This document shows positions 24,558-33,508 of a stretch of 64,000 nt of DNA, one piece after another. Under the pieces are notes generated by a model. The model was given only the letters and a program-made list of their open reading frames with translations. It made no database searches and had not been told where the DNA came from. The stretch comes from Clostridia bacterium. GTDB lineage: Bacteria; Bacillota; Clostridia; Oscillospirales; Acutalibacteraceae. The first letter of the stretch is position 1, and every line of letters starts with the position of its first letter. Location: positions 1 through 64,000 of the forward strand of contig JAFRUA010000012.1 of assembly GCA_017434855.1 (NCBI GenBank). Direction: 5' to 3'. A program made the position numbers and the translations under genes.

Positions 24558-24982
24558 TGTCTCACGTTCAACTCAAAGCATACAAGGTCAAAGAGTTTGT
24601 GCTGACCAACAACGTGCAGGGCAGCGTGCAGCTCAAGCTGAGCAACAAGGTGGCGCACAACGTCCGCTATGCCAAAAACGGGACCTGTGAAGCCGTATTG
24701 ACGGTGGAGGTCTTTGACAAAACAAAACCAAAGGTGCTTTCTGCCAAGGTGTCGATCAGCGGCCTGTTTCAGATCATTGACGCGGTGGAAAAGGAATTTA
24801 TCCATGTGGACACGTTCAAGGAACTGTTTCCTTATGCCAAAACCATGGTCACCATGATCTCTGCCGCGGCGGGCATTCCGCCGATCATCGTGCAGAATTT
24901 TGACATTGAAAAGCAGGAGATCTATCGGTTTGACATGAACGCCGCCAAGGGCGTGCCGGAAGAGGAGGACAGCGATGAGTGA
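24557..24982 (+). CDS. SecB-like export chaperone
   Basis: A 141-residue protein resembling SecB. After N-terminal strands (KAYKVKEFVLTNN; EAVLTVEVFD; LSAKVSISGLFQI) comes LFPYAKTMVTMISAAAGIPP, matching the SecB block FPYAR..I..MV..G.FP. An aspartate/phenylalanine strand (IIVQNFDIEKQEI) follows. Classical SecB is proteobacterial; scattered SecB-like proteins in Firmicutes are either export chaperones or chaperones of toxin-antitoxin systems. No toxin or antitoxin is adjacent. AAGGAGG precedes the start, and it overlaps the next gene by 8 bp. The fold assignment is from pattern, not alignment. Confidence 0.68.
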   Translation: MSHVQLKAYKVKEFVLTNNVQGSVQLKLSNKVAHNVRYAKNGTCEAVLTVEVFDKTKPKVLSAKVSISGLFQIIDAVEKEFIHVDTFKELFPYAKTMVTMISAAAGIPPIIVQNFDIEKQEIYRFDMNAAKGVPEEEDSDE

Positions 24983-25262
24983 GATTCTGGACCAACTGAA
25001 CGATGAAATGGAAACGCCGGTCGTGACGTTTACGGACGTGGACGGCGTGACGCGCACCCTTGAGTTTTTGGACCTGGTGTTTTTGGGTGACAAGGAATAT
25101 CTGGTGCTGACAGACCCGCAGACAGACGGAGACATCGAGATCTATCGCGTGCTGCCCTATACCGACGGCGAGGCGTATCGCGTGGTGGAGGATGACGCGA
25201 CACTGCTGGAGGTGTTTGACATTTTTCGCCGCCAGCACGAGGATGAATTTGATTTTGACTGA
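24975..25262 (+). CDS. DUF1292 family protein
   Basis: A 95-residue acidic protein of the DUF1292 type common in Firmicutes, with the family layout VVTFTDVDGVTRTLEFLD, YLVLTDPQ and IEIYRVL, ending in a run of acidic residues. Function is not known for the family. It overlaps the SecB-like gene by 8 bp (AGGAGGACAGCGATG) and is the last gene of this three-gene unit. Confidence 0.82.
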   Translation: MSEILDQLNDEMETPVVTFTDVDGVTRTLEFLDLVFLGDKEYLVLTDPQTDGDIEIYRVLPYTDGEAYRVVEDDATLLEVFDIFRRQHEDEFDFD

Positions 25263-25293
25263 TGCGTTTTTATGAAAAATCGACGCGCTGCGG

Positions 25294-25322
25294 TTGAATT
25301 TTTCAGGCGCATCCGCTATAAT
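25294..25322 (+). promoter_or_regulatory. promoter of DivIVA-like/proline-rich operon
   Basis: TTGAAT (25294-25299), 17-bp spacer, TATAAT (25317-25322), 27 bp before the start codon. Confidence 0.78.
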
Positions 25323-25348
25323 AAAATACTACGCAGGAGGAATGACCC

Positions 25349-25777
25349 ATGGCGAATACAAATTTTTCTTTGCAGCCGGAGGGCTACAATATTGAAGAGG
25401 TTGACCGGTATATTGAAATGCTTCGCGACGAATATCAAAACGCGGTCAGCTGGGGCGAAGAACTGGAAACCAAGCTGGAAAGAATCGAAAACAGCATGAA
25501 AGAGGCCGGACTGTATGTTGCGGTGGAGGGTGACAATCAGGACGAGGTGATCACCCAACTGTTTCATCAGTTGACCGAAACGGTCAATTCCACAAAATCG
25601 CAGGCCGAGATCAAGGCGAGCGAGATCATCGCCGCCGCAAACGAAAAGAGCCGCGCCATTGTGCGCCAGGCGATGACCCATTCGGTGGAACTGCGGACCG
25701 AAAACACCACAATTATGGAAAATCTCAAAAGCCTGCGTAAGATGATCGACGTCGTGCTTGAAAAAGGGATTCAGTAA
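25349..25777 (+). CDS. DivIVA-like coiled-coil protein
   Basis: A 142-residue protein with the DivIVA/GpsB-like opening FSLQPEGYNIEEVDRYIEML, in which the GYN-x-x-EVD-x-Y-x pattern is the membrane-binding signature. A coiled coil follows, from about residue 85 to the end (AEIKASEIIAAANEKSRAIV). DivIVA-type proteins mark curved membrane at poles or septa and recruit partners. AGGAGG precedes the ATG. The next gene is 15 bp away and encodes a long proline-rich membrane protein, a possible partner. Confidence 0.78.
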   Translation: MANTNFSLQPEGYNIEEVDRYIEMLRDEYQNAVSWGEELETKLERIENSMKEAGLYVAVEGDNQDEVITQLFHQLTETVNSTKSQAEIKASEIIAAANEKSRAIVRQAMTHSVELRTENTTIMENLKSLRKMIDVVLEKGIQ

Positions 25778-25791
25778 GAGGAGGAGCGACC

Positions 25792-28425
25792 ATGGCATAT
25801 CGACCCAAAAGTCTGGATGATTTTGACCGCGCATTCCAAAACACGGTCTTTTCCGACCCGGCCCGCCAAAAGGCGCCCGAGACGACCGACGCCCCGGCGC
25901 CGCAGCCGCCCGTTGCGCACAGCAGCATGGACGACGTGAAAGCGCACGCCAGAAGCGCAAAAGAGATTTCCGGCGCGGTGCAGGAATTTGCAAGGACCTA
26001 TGCGCCCGCGGCGGGAACATCCTCTGCGGCAATGAATGAAGCGCAGCGGATGCTGGATGACAGCGGCCCGCTGACCGCAGCGCAGCAGGCGGAACTGCGC
26101 CAAAAAACCGACGCGGCGTTTGCAAATGTGATGCAGCCGCCGATGCAGGCCCCGCAGCCGATGCCGGCGCCCCAGCCGGCGCCCGTGCCGCAGCCGATGC
26201 CGGCGCCCCAGCCGACACCCGCACCGCAGCCCACCGCGACCGAGACGCTGCACCCGAATGCCCCGGTCAAGGAGGGCGAGCTTTCCGGTCTGATGGACGA
26301 TTATTATCAGGTGATGCATGACGACGCGGAGGATGAGGCGGACCACAAGTCTTTGCGCAAACGCCGCAAAGACCGCAAACGCGCCGCCAAACAGAGTGCG
26401 GAGCCGGCCATAGATGAAACGGAGCAGGAAGAAGTTTCTGCGCCGTTGGCAGCGTCGGCGTATGCCGTGCCGCCGGCGGAACAGTACCCGACACAGCCGC
26501 CGATGCCGGAACCGTACCCGGTGCAGCCGCCGATGCCGGAACCGTACCCGGCGCAGCCGCCGATGCCGGAACCGTACCCGGTGCAGCCGCCGATGCCGGA
26601 ACCCTACCCGGTGCAGCCGCCGATGCCGGAGCCCTACCCGGTGCAGCTGCCGATGCCGGAACCCTATCCGGTGCAGCCGCCAATGCCGGAGCCCTACCCG
26701 GCGCAGCCGCCGATGCAGGAAACCTATCCTTTGCCGGCGATGAAACAGGAAGAAAACACCATGGAGATCGAGCCGCTGGATGACGACGCGCCGGAAGCGC
26801 CGCAGCCTGTCAAAGACGCACCCGTTGAGACCACGGTGGAAATGGAGCCGCTGGATGAATTGCTGATCGTTTCAGACGACGCCGAAGCACAGCCGGCAAA
26901 ACCCGAAGAACCGGCGAAAGAACCGGCGGACGAACCGGCCGGTGACCCGCAGGCGCAGCCCGCAGCAGACGCCGAGGACGAACCTGCCCCCGCGGGCGAT
27001 GCACCGTCGTTTGATCCGGCGCAGGCGTTCCCGTTTGACGACGCCGACACGGGCAACGCGGCGGACGTGCCGGAAGCTGCGGAAGAACCGGCCGCCCCGG
27101 AGGATGCGCAGCCCGCAGCGGCCAATGAACCGGCCGATGCTCCGCAGGCCGCTGACACACCGGACGCGGCACCGCCGGCCGACGCATTCTTTGCGCCGGG
27201 GGACGGGTGGAGCGGTGCGTCGATTTTTGACGCTGACCGTTTGTTTGCGCAGCCCGCGCCGGACGATACCGCTGCGCCGGCGCCGCAAAACGACCAGACC
27301 CGGCTGGAGCCGCCGGCATTCCCGGACCTGACCGAGCTGACGAATGTATCCCCGGCGCAGGAAGCGCCCCAGCCGCCTGCCGCACCGGCAGACGAGCCGC
27401 CGTATCCTGCCCCGGCCGCGCCGGAAAGCATGGATGACGAGCGGACACAGGCGCTGTTCGTCGGCAATGAAGAAGCGTCGGGTGCCGCTTTGCCCGCACC
27501 GGAGGAAGTACCGCGGTTTGAAGACATCAACAGCTTCAGCCCGAATTATCAGCCGCAGCAAATGCCTGCGCCGCAGCCGCCGGTGCAGCCGCAGTATCCG
27601 CCGCAATATCCGCCCCAGCCGGCGCCGCAGCCATACCAGCCGCAGCCGCCGATGCAGGAGCCGTATCCGACCCAGCCGCCGGTGCCTGAGCAGTATCCGA
27701 CCCAGCCGGCGCCGCAGCCGCAGTATCAGCCGCAGCCGCCGGTGCAGCCCGCTTCGCCGGCACGCCGCCCCGCCCCGCAGCGGGAGCCGGTGGCGGAAGA
27801 ACGCCGCCACCACGGGTTCCTGCGCGTGATCACACGCTTTTTCCTGTCGATCATCTTTATTGCATTGCTGCTGGTGACGGTCGCGGTGGGCCTTGCCAAC
27901 CAGATTGTCGGCATCAATACCGGCGATCGCTTCCTCGGCAGATACATTTTCACAGCCTCCAAAGACTATGAGAACGCGGGCGTCAAGGCCGGCGACCTGG
28001 TGATCGGCGTGAATCCGTCCATGGTCAAAGAGGGTGAAAGCGTGGCCTATCGTTATCCGATCGCCACGGAAAACGGGGAAGAGGCCTATAGCTTTTCGTT
28101 CGGCGTGGTTGACAAGACCGGCGTCAAGATCAAAGGCGACGACGACCTTGGCTTTATCGTTTCGGATTCCACCATGGAACCGGGCAGCCGCAAGGTGCCG
28201 CACAAAGATCTGCTTGCCGTTGTGAGCAAGGGAAAGACGGTCTCTGCGGCCGGCAAGATCGTGCAGTTTGTGATCGATCGTTTTGTGGTCGCTTTTTCGG
28301 TGCTGGCCGGCGTCACCTTTGTGCTGCTGCTGATCATCGTCTTTGCGCTGCGCAAGCCCATCGACTATGAGGATGAGTACTATGACGCACTGGCTGAGGA
28401 AGAGGCCCTGCGCGACAAAAAATAA
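25792..28425 (+). CDS. proline-rich protein with signal-peptidase-like C-terminus
   Basis: An 877-residue protein. The first 670 residues are low-complexity and rich in Pro, Gln, Ala and Glu, including eight decapeptide repeats (PPMPEPYPVQ type, about residues 232-312). A membrane helix follows (about 680-705, LRVITRFFLSIIFIALLLVT), then an extracytoplasmic beta domain with AGDLVIGVNPSMVKEGESVA, and a second helix (about 830-855). This topology and the GDLV strand resemble SipW-type signal peptidase I, but the catalytic SGSMEP motif is absent and the Lys is not evident. It may be a non-catalytic relative. It follows the DivIVA-like gene by 15 bp; the long disordered cytoplasmic N-terminus could be its partner. 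Confidence 0.65.
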   Translation: MAYRPKSLDDFDRAFQNTVFSDPARQKAPETTDAPAPQPPVAHSSMDDVKAHARSAKEISGAVQEFARTYAPAAGTSSAAMNEAQRMLDDSGPLTAAQQAELRQKTDAAFANVMQPPMQAPQPMPAPQPAPVPQPMPAPQPTPAPQPTATETLHPNAPVKEGELSGLMDDYYQVMHDDAEDEADHKSLRKRRKDRKRAAKQSAEPAIDETEQEEVSAPLAASAYAVPPAEQYPTQPPMPEPYPVQPPMPEPYPAQPPMPEPYPVQPPMPEPYPVQPPMPEPYPVQLPMPEPYPVQPPMPEPYPAQPPMQETYPLPAMKQEENTMEIEPLDDDAPEAPQPVKDAPVETTVEMEPLDELLIVSDDAEAQPAKPEEPAKEPADEPAGDPQAQPAADAEDEPAPAGDAPSFDPAQAFPFDDADTGNAADVPEAAEEPAAPEDAQPAAANEPADAPQAADTPDAAPPADAFFAPGDGWSGASIFDADRLFAQPAPDDTAAPAPQNDQTRLEPPAFPDLTELTNVSPAQEAPQPPAAPADEPPYPAPAAPESMDDERTQALFVGNEEASGAALPAPEEVPRFEDINSFSPNYQPQQMPAPQPPVQPQYPPQYPPQPAPQPYQPQPPMQEPYPTQPPVPEQYPTQPAPQPQYQPQPPVQPASPARRPAPQREPVAEERRHHGFLRVITRFFLSIIFIALLLVTVAVGLANQIVGINTGDRFLGRYIFTASKDYENAGVKAGDLVIGVNPSMVKEGESVAYRYPIATENGEEAYSFSFGVVDKTGVKIKGDDDLGFIVSDSTMEPGSRKVPHKDLLAVVSKGKTVSAAGKIVQFVIDRFVVAFSVLAGVTFVLLLIIVFALRKPIDYEDEYYDALAEEEALRDKK
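26485..26730 (+). repeat. 30-bp tandem repeat encoding PPMPEPYPVQ
   Basis: About eight contiguous 30-bp units with few base changes, coding for the Pro-rich decapeptide. Near-identity suggests recent expansion or ongoing length variation. Confidence 0.9.
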
Positions 28426-28458
28426 ATAATTCACGGATGAAAGCCGAGGGATGTTTTT

Positions 28459-29742
28459 ATGAAAGAACACGGAATCGCAACCAAATGTGTGCACGCGGGT
28501 TATACCGCAAAAAACGGGGAACCGATCGCTTTGCCGATCGTGCAGAGCACGACCTATAAATATGACAGCAGCGACGCCATGGGCAAACTGTTTGACCTGG
28601 AGGCAGACGGCTATTTCTATACCCGGCTGGCCAACCCCACAAACGACGCCGTGGCGGCAAAGATCGCCGCGCTGGAAGGCGGCGTGGCGGGTGTGCTGAC
28701 GTCGTCCGGCCAGGCGGCAAACCTGTTTGCCGTGCTGAACCTGTGCGCGGCCGGCGACCATGTGGTGTCTTCCACCGCGATCTATGGCGGAACCTTTAAC
28801 CTGTTCAACGTGACGCTGCGGCGCATGGGCATTGCGTTCACCTTTGTTTCGCCCGACTGCAGCGATGAGGAGCTGGAGGCCGCGTTCCGCGAGAACACCA
28901 AGGCCGTTTTTGGCGAAACGCTGTCAAATCCGTCGCTGAACGTTTTTGACATTGAGCGCTTTGCCGCCGCTGCCCACCGCCACGGGGTGCCGCTGATTGT
29001 GGACAACACCTTCCCCACGCCGGTGAACTGCCGCCCGTTTGAATTCGGCGCGGACATTGTGACGCATTCCACCACAAAGTATATGGACGGTCACGCCACC
29101 CAGGTCGGCGGCGTCATTGTGGATTCCGGCAATTTTGACTGGACGCAGAACGACAAATTCCCGGGCCTGACCACGCCGGATGATTCCTATCACGGCATCA
29201 CCTATACCGAGCGCTTCGGCAAGGCGGCGTTCATCACCAAATGCGTGGCCCAACTGATGCGCGACCTCGGGTCCATTCCGTCGCCGCACAATGCCTTCCT
29301 TTTGAACCTGGGGCTGGAAACGCTGCCCCTGCGGATGAAAAAGCACTGTGAAAACGCCATGGCAGTTGCCCGGTTCCTTGAAAAGAATCCCAACGTTTCC
29401 TGGGTGTCCTACCCCGGGCTGGAGGGTGACGCCGAGTATGCAAAGGCCATGAAGTATATGCCGAACGGCACGTCGGGCGTGATCTCTTTCGGCGTCAGGG
29501 GCGGCCGCGCCGCGGCAACAACATTCATGGACGCGCTGCGGCTGTGCAACATTGTGACCCACGTGGCGGACTGCCGCACCTGTGTGCTGCACCCCGCAAG
29601 CACCACGCACCGTCAGCTTTCCGACCGGCAGCTCGAAGAGGCCGGCGTCAAGCCCGACCTGATCCGTCTGTCTGTCGGCCTTGAGGACGTGGAAGATATC
29701 ATCGGCGATCTTGCCCAGGCATTGGAAGCCGCTGCGAAGTAA
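28459..29742 (+). CDS. O-acetylhomoserine sulfhydrylase/aminocarboxypropyltransferase
   Basis: A 427-residue PLP enzyme of the Cys/Met metabolism family. It probably makes homocysteine from O-acetylhomoserine and sulfide (MetY type). The PLP lysine is Lys207 in HSTTKYMDGH. VDNTFPTPVNCRP and the Gly-rich GVLTSSGQAAN loop fit MetY better than cystathionine gamma-synthase, and the length of about 427 is the MetY size. A sulfide-using or methanethiol-using role cannot be separated. It is 19 bp upstream of ychF, with no promoter between. Confidence 0.9.
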   Translation: MKEHGIATKCVHAGYTAKNGEPIALPIVQSTTYKYDSSDAMGKLFDLEADGYFYTRLANPTNDAVAAKIAALEGGVAGVLTSSGQAANLFAVLNLCAAGDHVVSSTAIYGGTFNLFNVTLRRMGIAFTFVSPDCSDEELEAAFRENTKAVFGETLSNPSLNVFDIERFAAAAHRHGVPLIVDNTFPTPVNCRPFEFGADIVTHSTTKYMDGHATQVGGVIVDSGNFDWTQNDKFPGLTTPDDSYHGITYTERFGKAAFITKCVAQLMRDLGSIPSPHNAFLLNLGLETLPLRMKKHCENAMAVARFLEKNPNVSWVSYPGLEGDAEYAKAMKYMPNGTSGVISFGVRGGRAAATTFMDALRLCNIVTHVADCRTCVLHPASTTHRQLSDRQLEEAGVKPDLIRLSVGLEDVEDIIGDLAQALEAAAK

Positions 29743-29760
29743 AAGAAAGGACCGCGCATC

Positions 29761-30855
29761 ATGAAACTTGGAATCGTCGGTTTGCCAAACGTCGGCAAAA
29801 GCACGCTGTTCAACGCCATCACCAACGCGGGCGCCCAGTCTGCAAACTATGCATTTTGCACCATCGAACCGAATGTCGGCGTGGTCGCCGTGCCGGACAA
29901 GCGCATCGACGCGCTGGCAGAAATGTATCACCCCCTCAAGGTGACGCCGGCCACGGTGGAATTTGTGGACATTGCCGGCCTGGTCAAGGGCGCGTCAAAG
30001 GGCGAGGGCCTTGGCAACAAGTTCCTGTCGCATATCCGCGAGGTGGACGCGATCGTGCACGTTGTGCGCTGCTTTGAAAATGACGACATCATCCATGTGG
30101 ACGGCAGTGTGGACGCAAGACGCGACATTGAAACGATCAACCTGGAACTGATTCTGTCAGACCTTGAAATGATCGACCGGCGCATCGACCGCGCGGCCAA
30201 AGCCATGAAAGGGGACAAGACCCTGGCATCGCAGGTGACGTTCCTCAAGCGTGTCAAAGAGACGCTGGAAAACGAACAGCCCGCCCGTGTGATCGACTGT
30301 GACGAAAACGAGCAGGCGATCCTGGACGAGGCGTGCCTGCTGACGGCAAAGCCGGTCATCTATGCCTGCAACCTGAGTGAAGAGGATTTCACCACGGGCA
30401 TTACATCCAACGAAAATTACCGCGCAGTTTGCGAGATTGCAGAAAAAGAGGGCAGCGAGGTGCTGCCGATCTGCGCGGGGCTGGAGGCGGAAATTTCGTC
30501 CCTTTCCAAAGAGGACAAGGAGATGTTCCTTTCTGACCTCGGTGTGGAAGAGGGCGGACTGGATCTGCTGATCCGGCGCAGCTATCACCTGCTGGGTCTG
30601 ATTTCCTATCTGACCGCCGGGCAGCCGGAGGTGCGCGCCTGGACCATCAAAAACGGCACTAAGGCGCCGCAGGCCGCCGGCAAGATCCACTCTGACTTTG
30701 AACGCGGCTTCATTCGCGCCGAGATCGTCACCTTTGACAATCTGATGGCGTGCGGGTCCCTTGCCGCCGCGCGTGAAAAGGGTCTGGTCCGGTCTGAGGG
30801 CAAAGAGTATGTGATGAAGGACGGCGACATCGTCCACTTCCTGTTCAACGTGTGA
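29761..30855 (+). CDS. ychF: ribosome-binding ATPase YchF
   Basis: A 364-residue Obg-family P-loop protein that binds ATP rather than [17 protein letters not shown] is the P-loop (residues 6-19), IEPNVGVV follows, and the C-terminal TGS domain ends with [17 protein letters not shown], the YchF signature. The family associates with ribosomes and stress responses. AAAGGA lies upstream of the ATG. A strong terminator follows. Confidence 0.96.
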   Translation: MKLGIVGLPNVGKSTLFNAITNAGAQSANYAFCTIEPNVGVVAVPDKRIDALAEMYHPLKVTPATVEFVDIAGLVKGASKGEGLGNKFLSHIREVDAIVHVVRCFENDDIIHVDGSVDARRDIETINLELILSDLEMIDRRIDRAAKAMKGDKTLASQVTFLKRVKETLENEQPARVIDCDENEQAILDEACLLTAKPVIYACNLSEEDFTTGITSNENYRAVCEIAEKEGSEVLPICAGLEAEISSLSKEDKEMFLSDLGVEEGGLDLLIRRSYHLLGLISYLTAGQPEVRAWTIKNGTKAPQAAGKIHSDFERGFIRAEIVTFDNLMACGSLAAAREKGLVRSEGKEYVMKDGDIVHFLFNV

Positions 30856-30870
30856 ACATAACAAAACAAC

Positions 30871-30914
30871 ATCCGCACCGACGGGGTGTTCCCGGGGTGC
30901 GGATGCTTTTTTTT
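30871..30914 (+). terminator. terminator after ychF
   Basis: Stem ATCCGCACC with GGTGCGGAT, then C and eight T. Confidence 0.88.
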
Positions 30915-30926
30915 GACCGGTTGAGG

Positions 30927-31775
30927 TCATGCCTCTTTTTTCTTGCTGGCAAAGGGACTGCGCAGCGGCCTTTTGCGGCGATAGCGGCGCTTGCGCTGGA
31001 TGGGGTTCTTGAGGATATAGTTGGTCAGGACCGTCCAGAGGATCAGCAGGATCAGCATGCCAAACACGGCGAAAAAGCCGGCAGACAAAATCGCTTCGCC
31101 AAGCGAGAAGTAATTGTCAACAAGCGGCGACAGGGACTTTGCAATGTCTTCGTTCAGCATCAGGGAGCGCCCCGCTTCGGCCAGGTCACCTGACGACGCC
31201 GACAGTCCGGGAAGCACGGCGCTGACCAGCGAGCCGATCAGGCCGTCGCTGCTTGTCAGCGAGCTGAGGGTATTTGCCAATTGATCCGGCACAAAAAAGG
31301 TCAGGAACGGATAAATGCTGATCAGGTCGATCTTTTTGAACGCCGCGTTGCTGACCAGAATGGCCGCGAAGCTGACGACCAGCGCTGCGCCCGCCAGGAT
31401 CATCACGATGTTGCGCTTCTTTTTGTTGTTGGCCAGGGCCGCGAGCACGGCGACCGCAAGCAAAATCAGCACAACGATGATGAAAAGGACCAGGAACGCG
31501 ATCAACTGCCCTTTGATGGGAGACAGCGCGTCCATCACCATTTTGGCTTCAGGCGCGTCAGAGGTGACGCTTTTGGCGCCGCCCTTGAGCAGCATAAAAA
31601 TCGAAAACTCAAATGTGGGCGAGGTGCGGCCCATTGCGGCCAGCGCGATGCCGAGGATCATTTTGGCCGTGTCGTCCGACCAGGCGACCGTCACAGAAAA
31701 GAACGGCAAAAACAGTGCAAGGGCAATGGTGCCCAGTGCAAGGATGGGTGTGGCAATGCGATATGCAAGTTTCAT
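30927..31775 (-). CDS. hypothetical membrane protein
   Basis: A 282-residue integral membrane protein with about four hydrophobic segments: near residues 8-30, 93-120, 125-145 and 232-258. The first two flank an extracellular loop. The C-terminus is strongly basic (RKRRYRRKRPLRSP), placing it in the cytoplasm. I recognise no family. It is convergent with ychF and lies downstream of glnS (minus strand), 64 bp away. Confidence 0.65.
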   Translation of the reverse strand: MKLAYRIATPILALGTIALALFLPFFSVTVAWSDDTAKMILGIALAAMGRTSPTFEFSIFMLLKGGAKSVTSDAPEAKMVMDALSPIKGQLIAFLVLFIIVVLILLAVAVLAALANNKKKRNIVMILAGAALVVSFAAILVSNAAFKKIDLISIYPFLTFFVPDQLANTLSSLTSSDGLIGSLVSAVLPGLSASSGDLAEAGRSLMLNEDIAKSLSPLVDNYFSLGEAILSAGFFAVFGMLILLILWTVLTNYILKNPIQRKRRYRRKRPLRSPFASKKKEA

Positions 31776-31839
31776 GAGAAAGCATCCTTTCTTTATATTG
31801 CATGATGATTGCGGCCGCTGTGCGTCTGCTGCGTACCGC

Positions 31840-33495
31840 TTATTTCCATGAGGAGTTCAGCGCAACCGTGCGGTTGAACACAAGGGCGTCCGGCGTGCTG
31901 TGTTTATCCACACAGAAATAGCCCTGACGCATGAACTGAAGGGTGTCGCCCTCTTTCAGCCCCTGCACGCCGCCTTCCAGCCGGCAGCCGGTGAGCACGG
32001 TCAGCGAATCGGGATTCAGGTTGTCTTTGAAGCTGCCCGCGGATTCGTCCGACGGGTTTTCCACACGGAACAGCCGGTCATACAGCCGCGCCTCAAACGG
32101 GGTGCTGTCAATGTCGCTGACCCAGTGCAGCGTGCCCTTGACCTTGCGGCCGTCCGGCGAGTTGCCGCCCTTGCTTGCCGGGTCATAGGTGCAGTGCACG
32201 CAGGTGACGCGGCCGGTTTCATCCTCGTCAAAGCCGACGCATTTCACAAAGTATGCGCCGCGCAAGCGGACCTCGTTGCCGGGGAACAGGCGAAAATACT
32301 TTTTCGGCGGGTCCTTCATGAAGTCTTCCTGCTCCACATAGATGACCTTGGAAAACTTCGTGACGCGGGTGCCAAGCTCCGGACGGTCCTGATGGACCGG
32401 CAGCTCGATGTCCTCCGCCAGATCGTCGGGATAGTTGTCGATGACGACCTTCAGCGGACGCAGGACAGCCATGGCGCGGGGCGCGTTCCGGTTCAGATTG
32501 TCGCGCACGCAGGCCTCCAGCAGCCCGAAGTCCACCACGGAATACGCCTTGGAGACCCCCACGCGGCCGATGAAATCACGGATCGCTTCGGGCGGATAGC
32601 CGCGGCGGCGCATGCCGCAAAGCGTGGCCATGCGCGGGTCGTCCCAGCCGTCCACGATGCCCTCCTTGACCAACTGCAGGCATTTGCGCTTGCTCGTCAG
32701 GCAATAGTTGAGGTTCAGCCGGGCAAATTCGATCTGGCGGCTGGGCTGCGGCAGCTCCAGCGCCTGCAAAAACCAGTCATAGAGCGGGCGGTGGTTTTCA
32801 AATTCCAGCGAGCACAGCGAATGAGTCACGCCCTCTTTGGTATCGGACAGCGGGTGCGCAAAATCATACAGCGGATAGACGCACCACTTGTCGCCGGTCT
32901 GGTGGTGGGTGACGTGCGCAATGCGATAGATCACCGGGTCGCGCATATTGATGTTGGGCGACGCCATGTCGATTTTGGCGCGCAGCACGCGGGCGCCGTC
33001 CGGGAATTCGCCGGCGGTCATGCGGTTGAACAAATCGAGGTTTTCTTCAATGCTGCGGTTCCGATACGGGCTTTCTTTGCCCGGTTCGGTCAGCGTGCCG
33101 CGGCTTTCGCGGATCTCGTCGGCCGTGGAATCGTCCACATAGGCCTTGCCGCGCCGGATCAGGTCGATGGCGCAGGCGTGGATGAAGTCAAAATAGCTGG
33201 ACGCATACAGCACGTCGTTCCACTGATAGCCGAGCCATTGGATATCCTCCATGATCGCGTCCACATACTCGGTGTCTTCCTTGGACGGGTTGGTGTCGTC
33301 CAGGCGCAGGTTGCACACGCCGCCGTACTTTTTCGCCGTGGTGAAGTTGATCTGGATCGCCTTGGCGTGGCCGATGTGCAGATAGCCGTTCGGCTCCGGC
33401 GGGAACCGGGTCTGCACATGGTCATAGACGCCGTTTGCCAGGTCTTCGTCAATAAAATCGTGGATAAAATTGCCTTGCATTGTCAGGTCTTCCAT
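31840..33495 (-). CDS. glnS: glutaminyl-tRNA synthetase
   Basis: A 551-residue class I synthetase charging tRNA-Gln. The HIGH motif is in PEPNGYLHIGHAK and the KMSKS counterpart is LTSKRK. The C-terminal anticodon-binding beta-barrels end in LVFNRTVALNSSWK. The start at 33495 (MEDLTMQ) follows AAAGGAGG, so the longer frame to 33519 is not used. Many Clostridia lack this enzyme and use Glu-tRNA amidotransferase, so its presence means direct charging. It is 13 bp downstream of gltX, in one operon. Ancestral horizontal origin of clostridial GlnRS is known in general but not tested here. Confidence 0.95.
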   Translation of the reverse strand: MEDLTMQGNFIHDFIDEDLANGVYDHVQTRFPPEPNGYLHIGHAKAIQINFTTAKKYGGVCNLRLDDTNPSKEDTEYVDAIMEDIQWLGYQWNDVLYASSYFDFIHACAIDLIRRGKAYVDDSTADEIRESRGTLTEPGKESPYRNRSIEENLDLFNRMTAGEFPDGARVLRAKIDMASPNINMRDPVIYRIAHVTHHQTGDKWCVYPLYDFAHPLSDTKEGVTHSLCSLEFENHRPLYDWFLQALELPQPSRQIEFARLNLNYCLTSKRKCLQLVKEGIVDGWDDPRMATLCGMRRRGYPPEAIRDFIGRVGVSKAYSVVDFGLLEACVRDNLNRNAPRAMAVLRPLKVVIDNYPDDLAEDIELPVHQDRPELGTRVTKFSKVIYVEQEDFMKDPPKKYFRLFPGNEVRLRGAYFVKCVGFDEDETGRVTCVHCTYDPASKGGNSPDGRKVKGTLHWVSDIDSTPFEARLYDRLFRVENPSDESAGSFKDNLNPDSLTVLTGCRLEGGVQGLKEGDTLQFMRQGYFCVDKHSTPDALVFNRTVALNSSWK

Positions 33496-33508
33496 CGCGG
33501 CCCCTCCT

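Noticed and set aside
26485-26730. CRISPR array from 30-bp repeats
   Set aside because: The repeats are contiguous and in frame, coding for a Pro-rich decapeptide.
26872-28761. 629-codon minus-strand frame opposite the proline-rich gene
   Set aside because: Composition (Arg/Gly/Cys runs) is the reverse complement of a low-complexity coding region; no motif and no start site.
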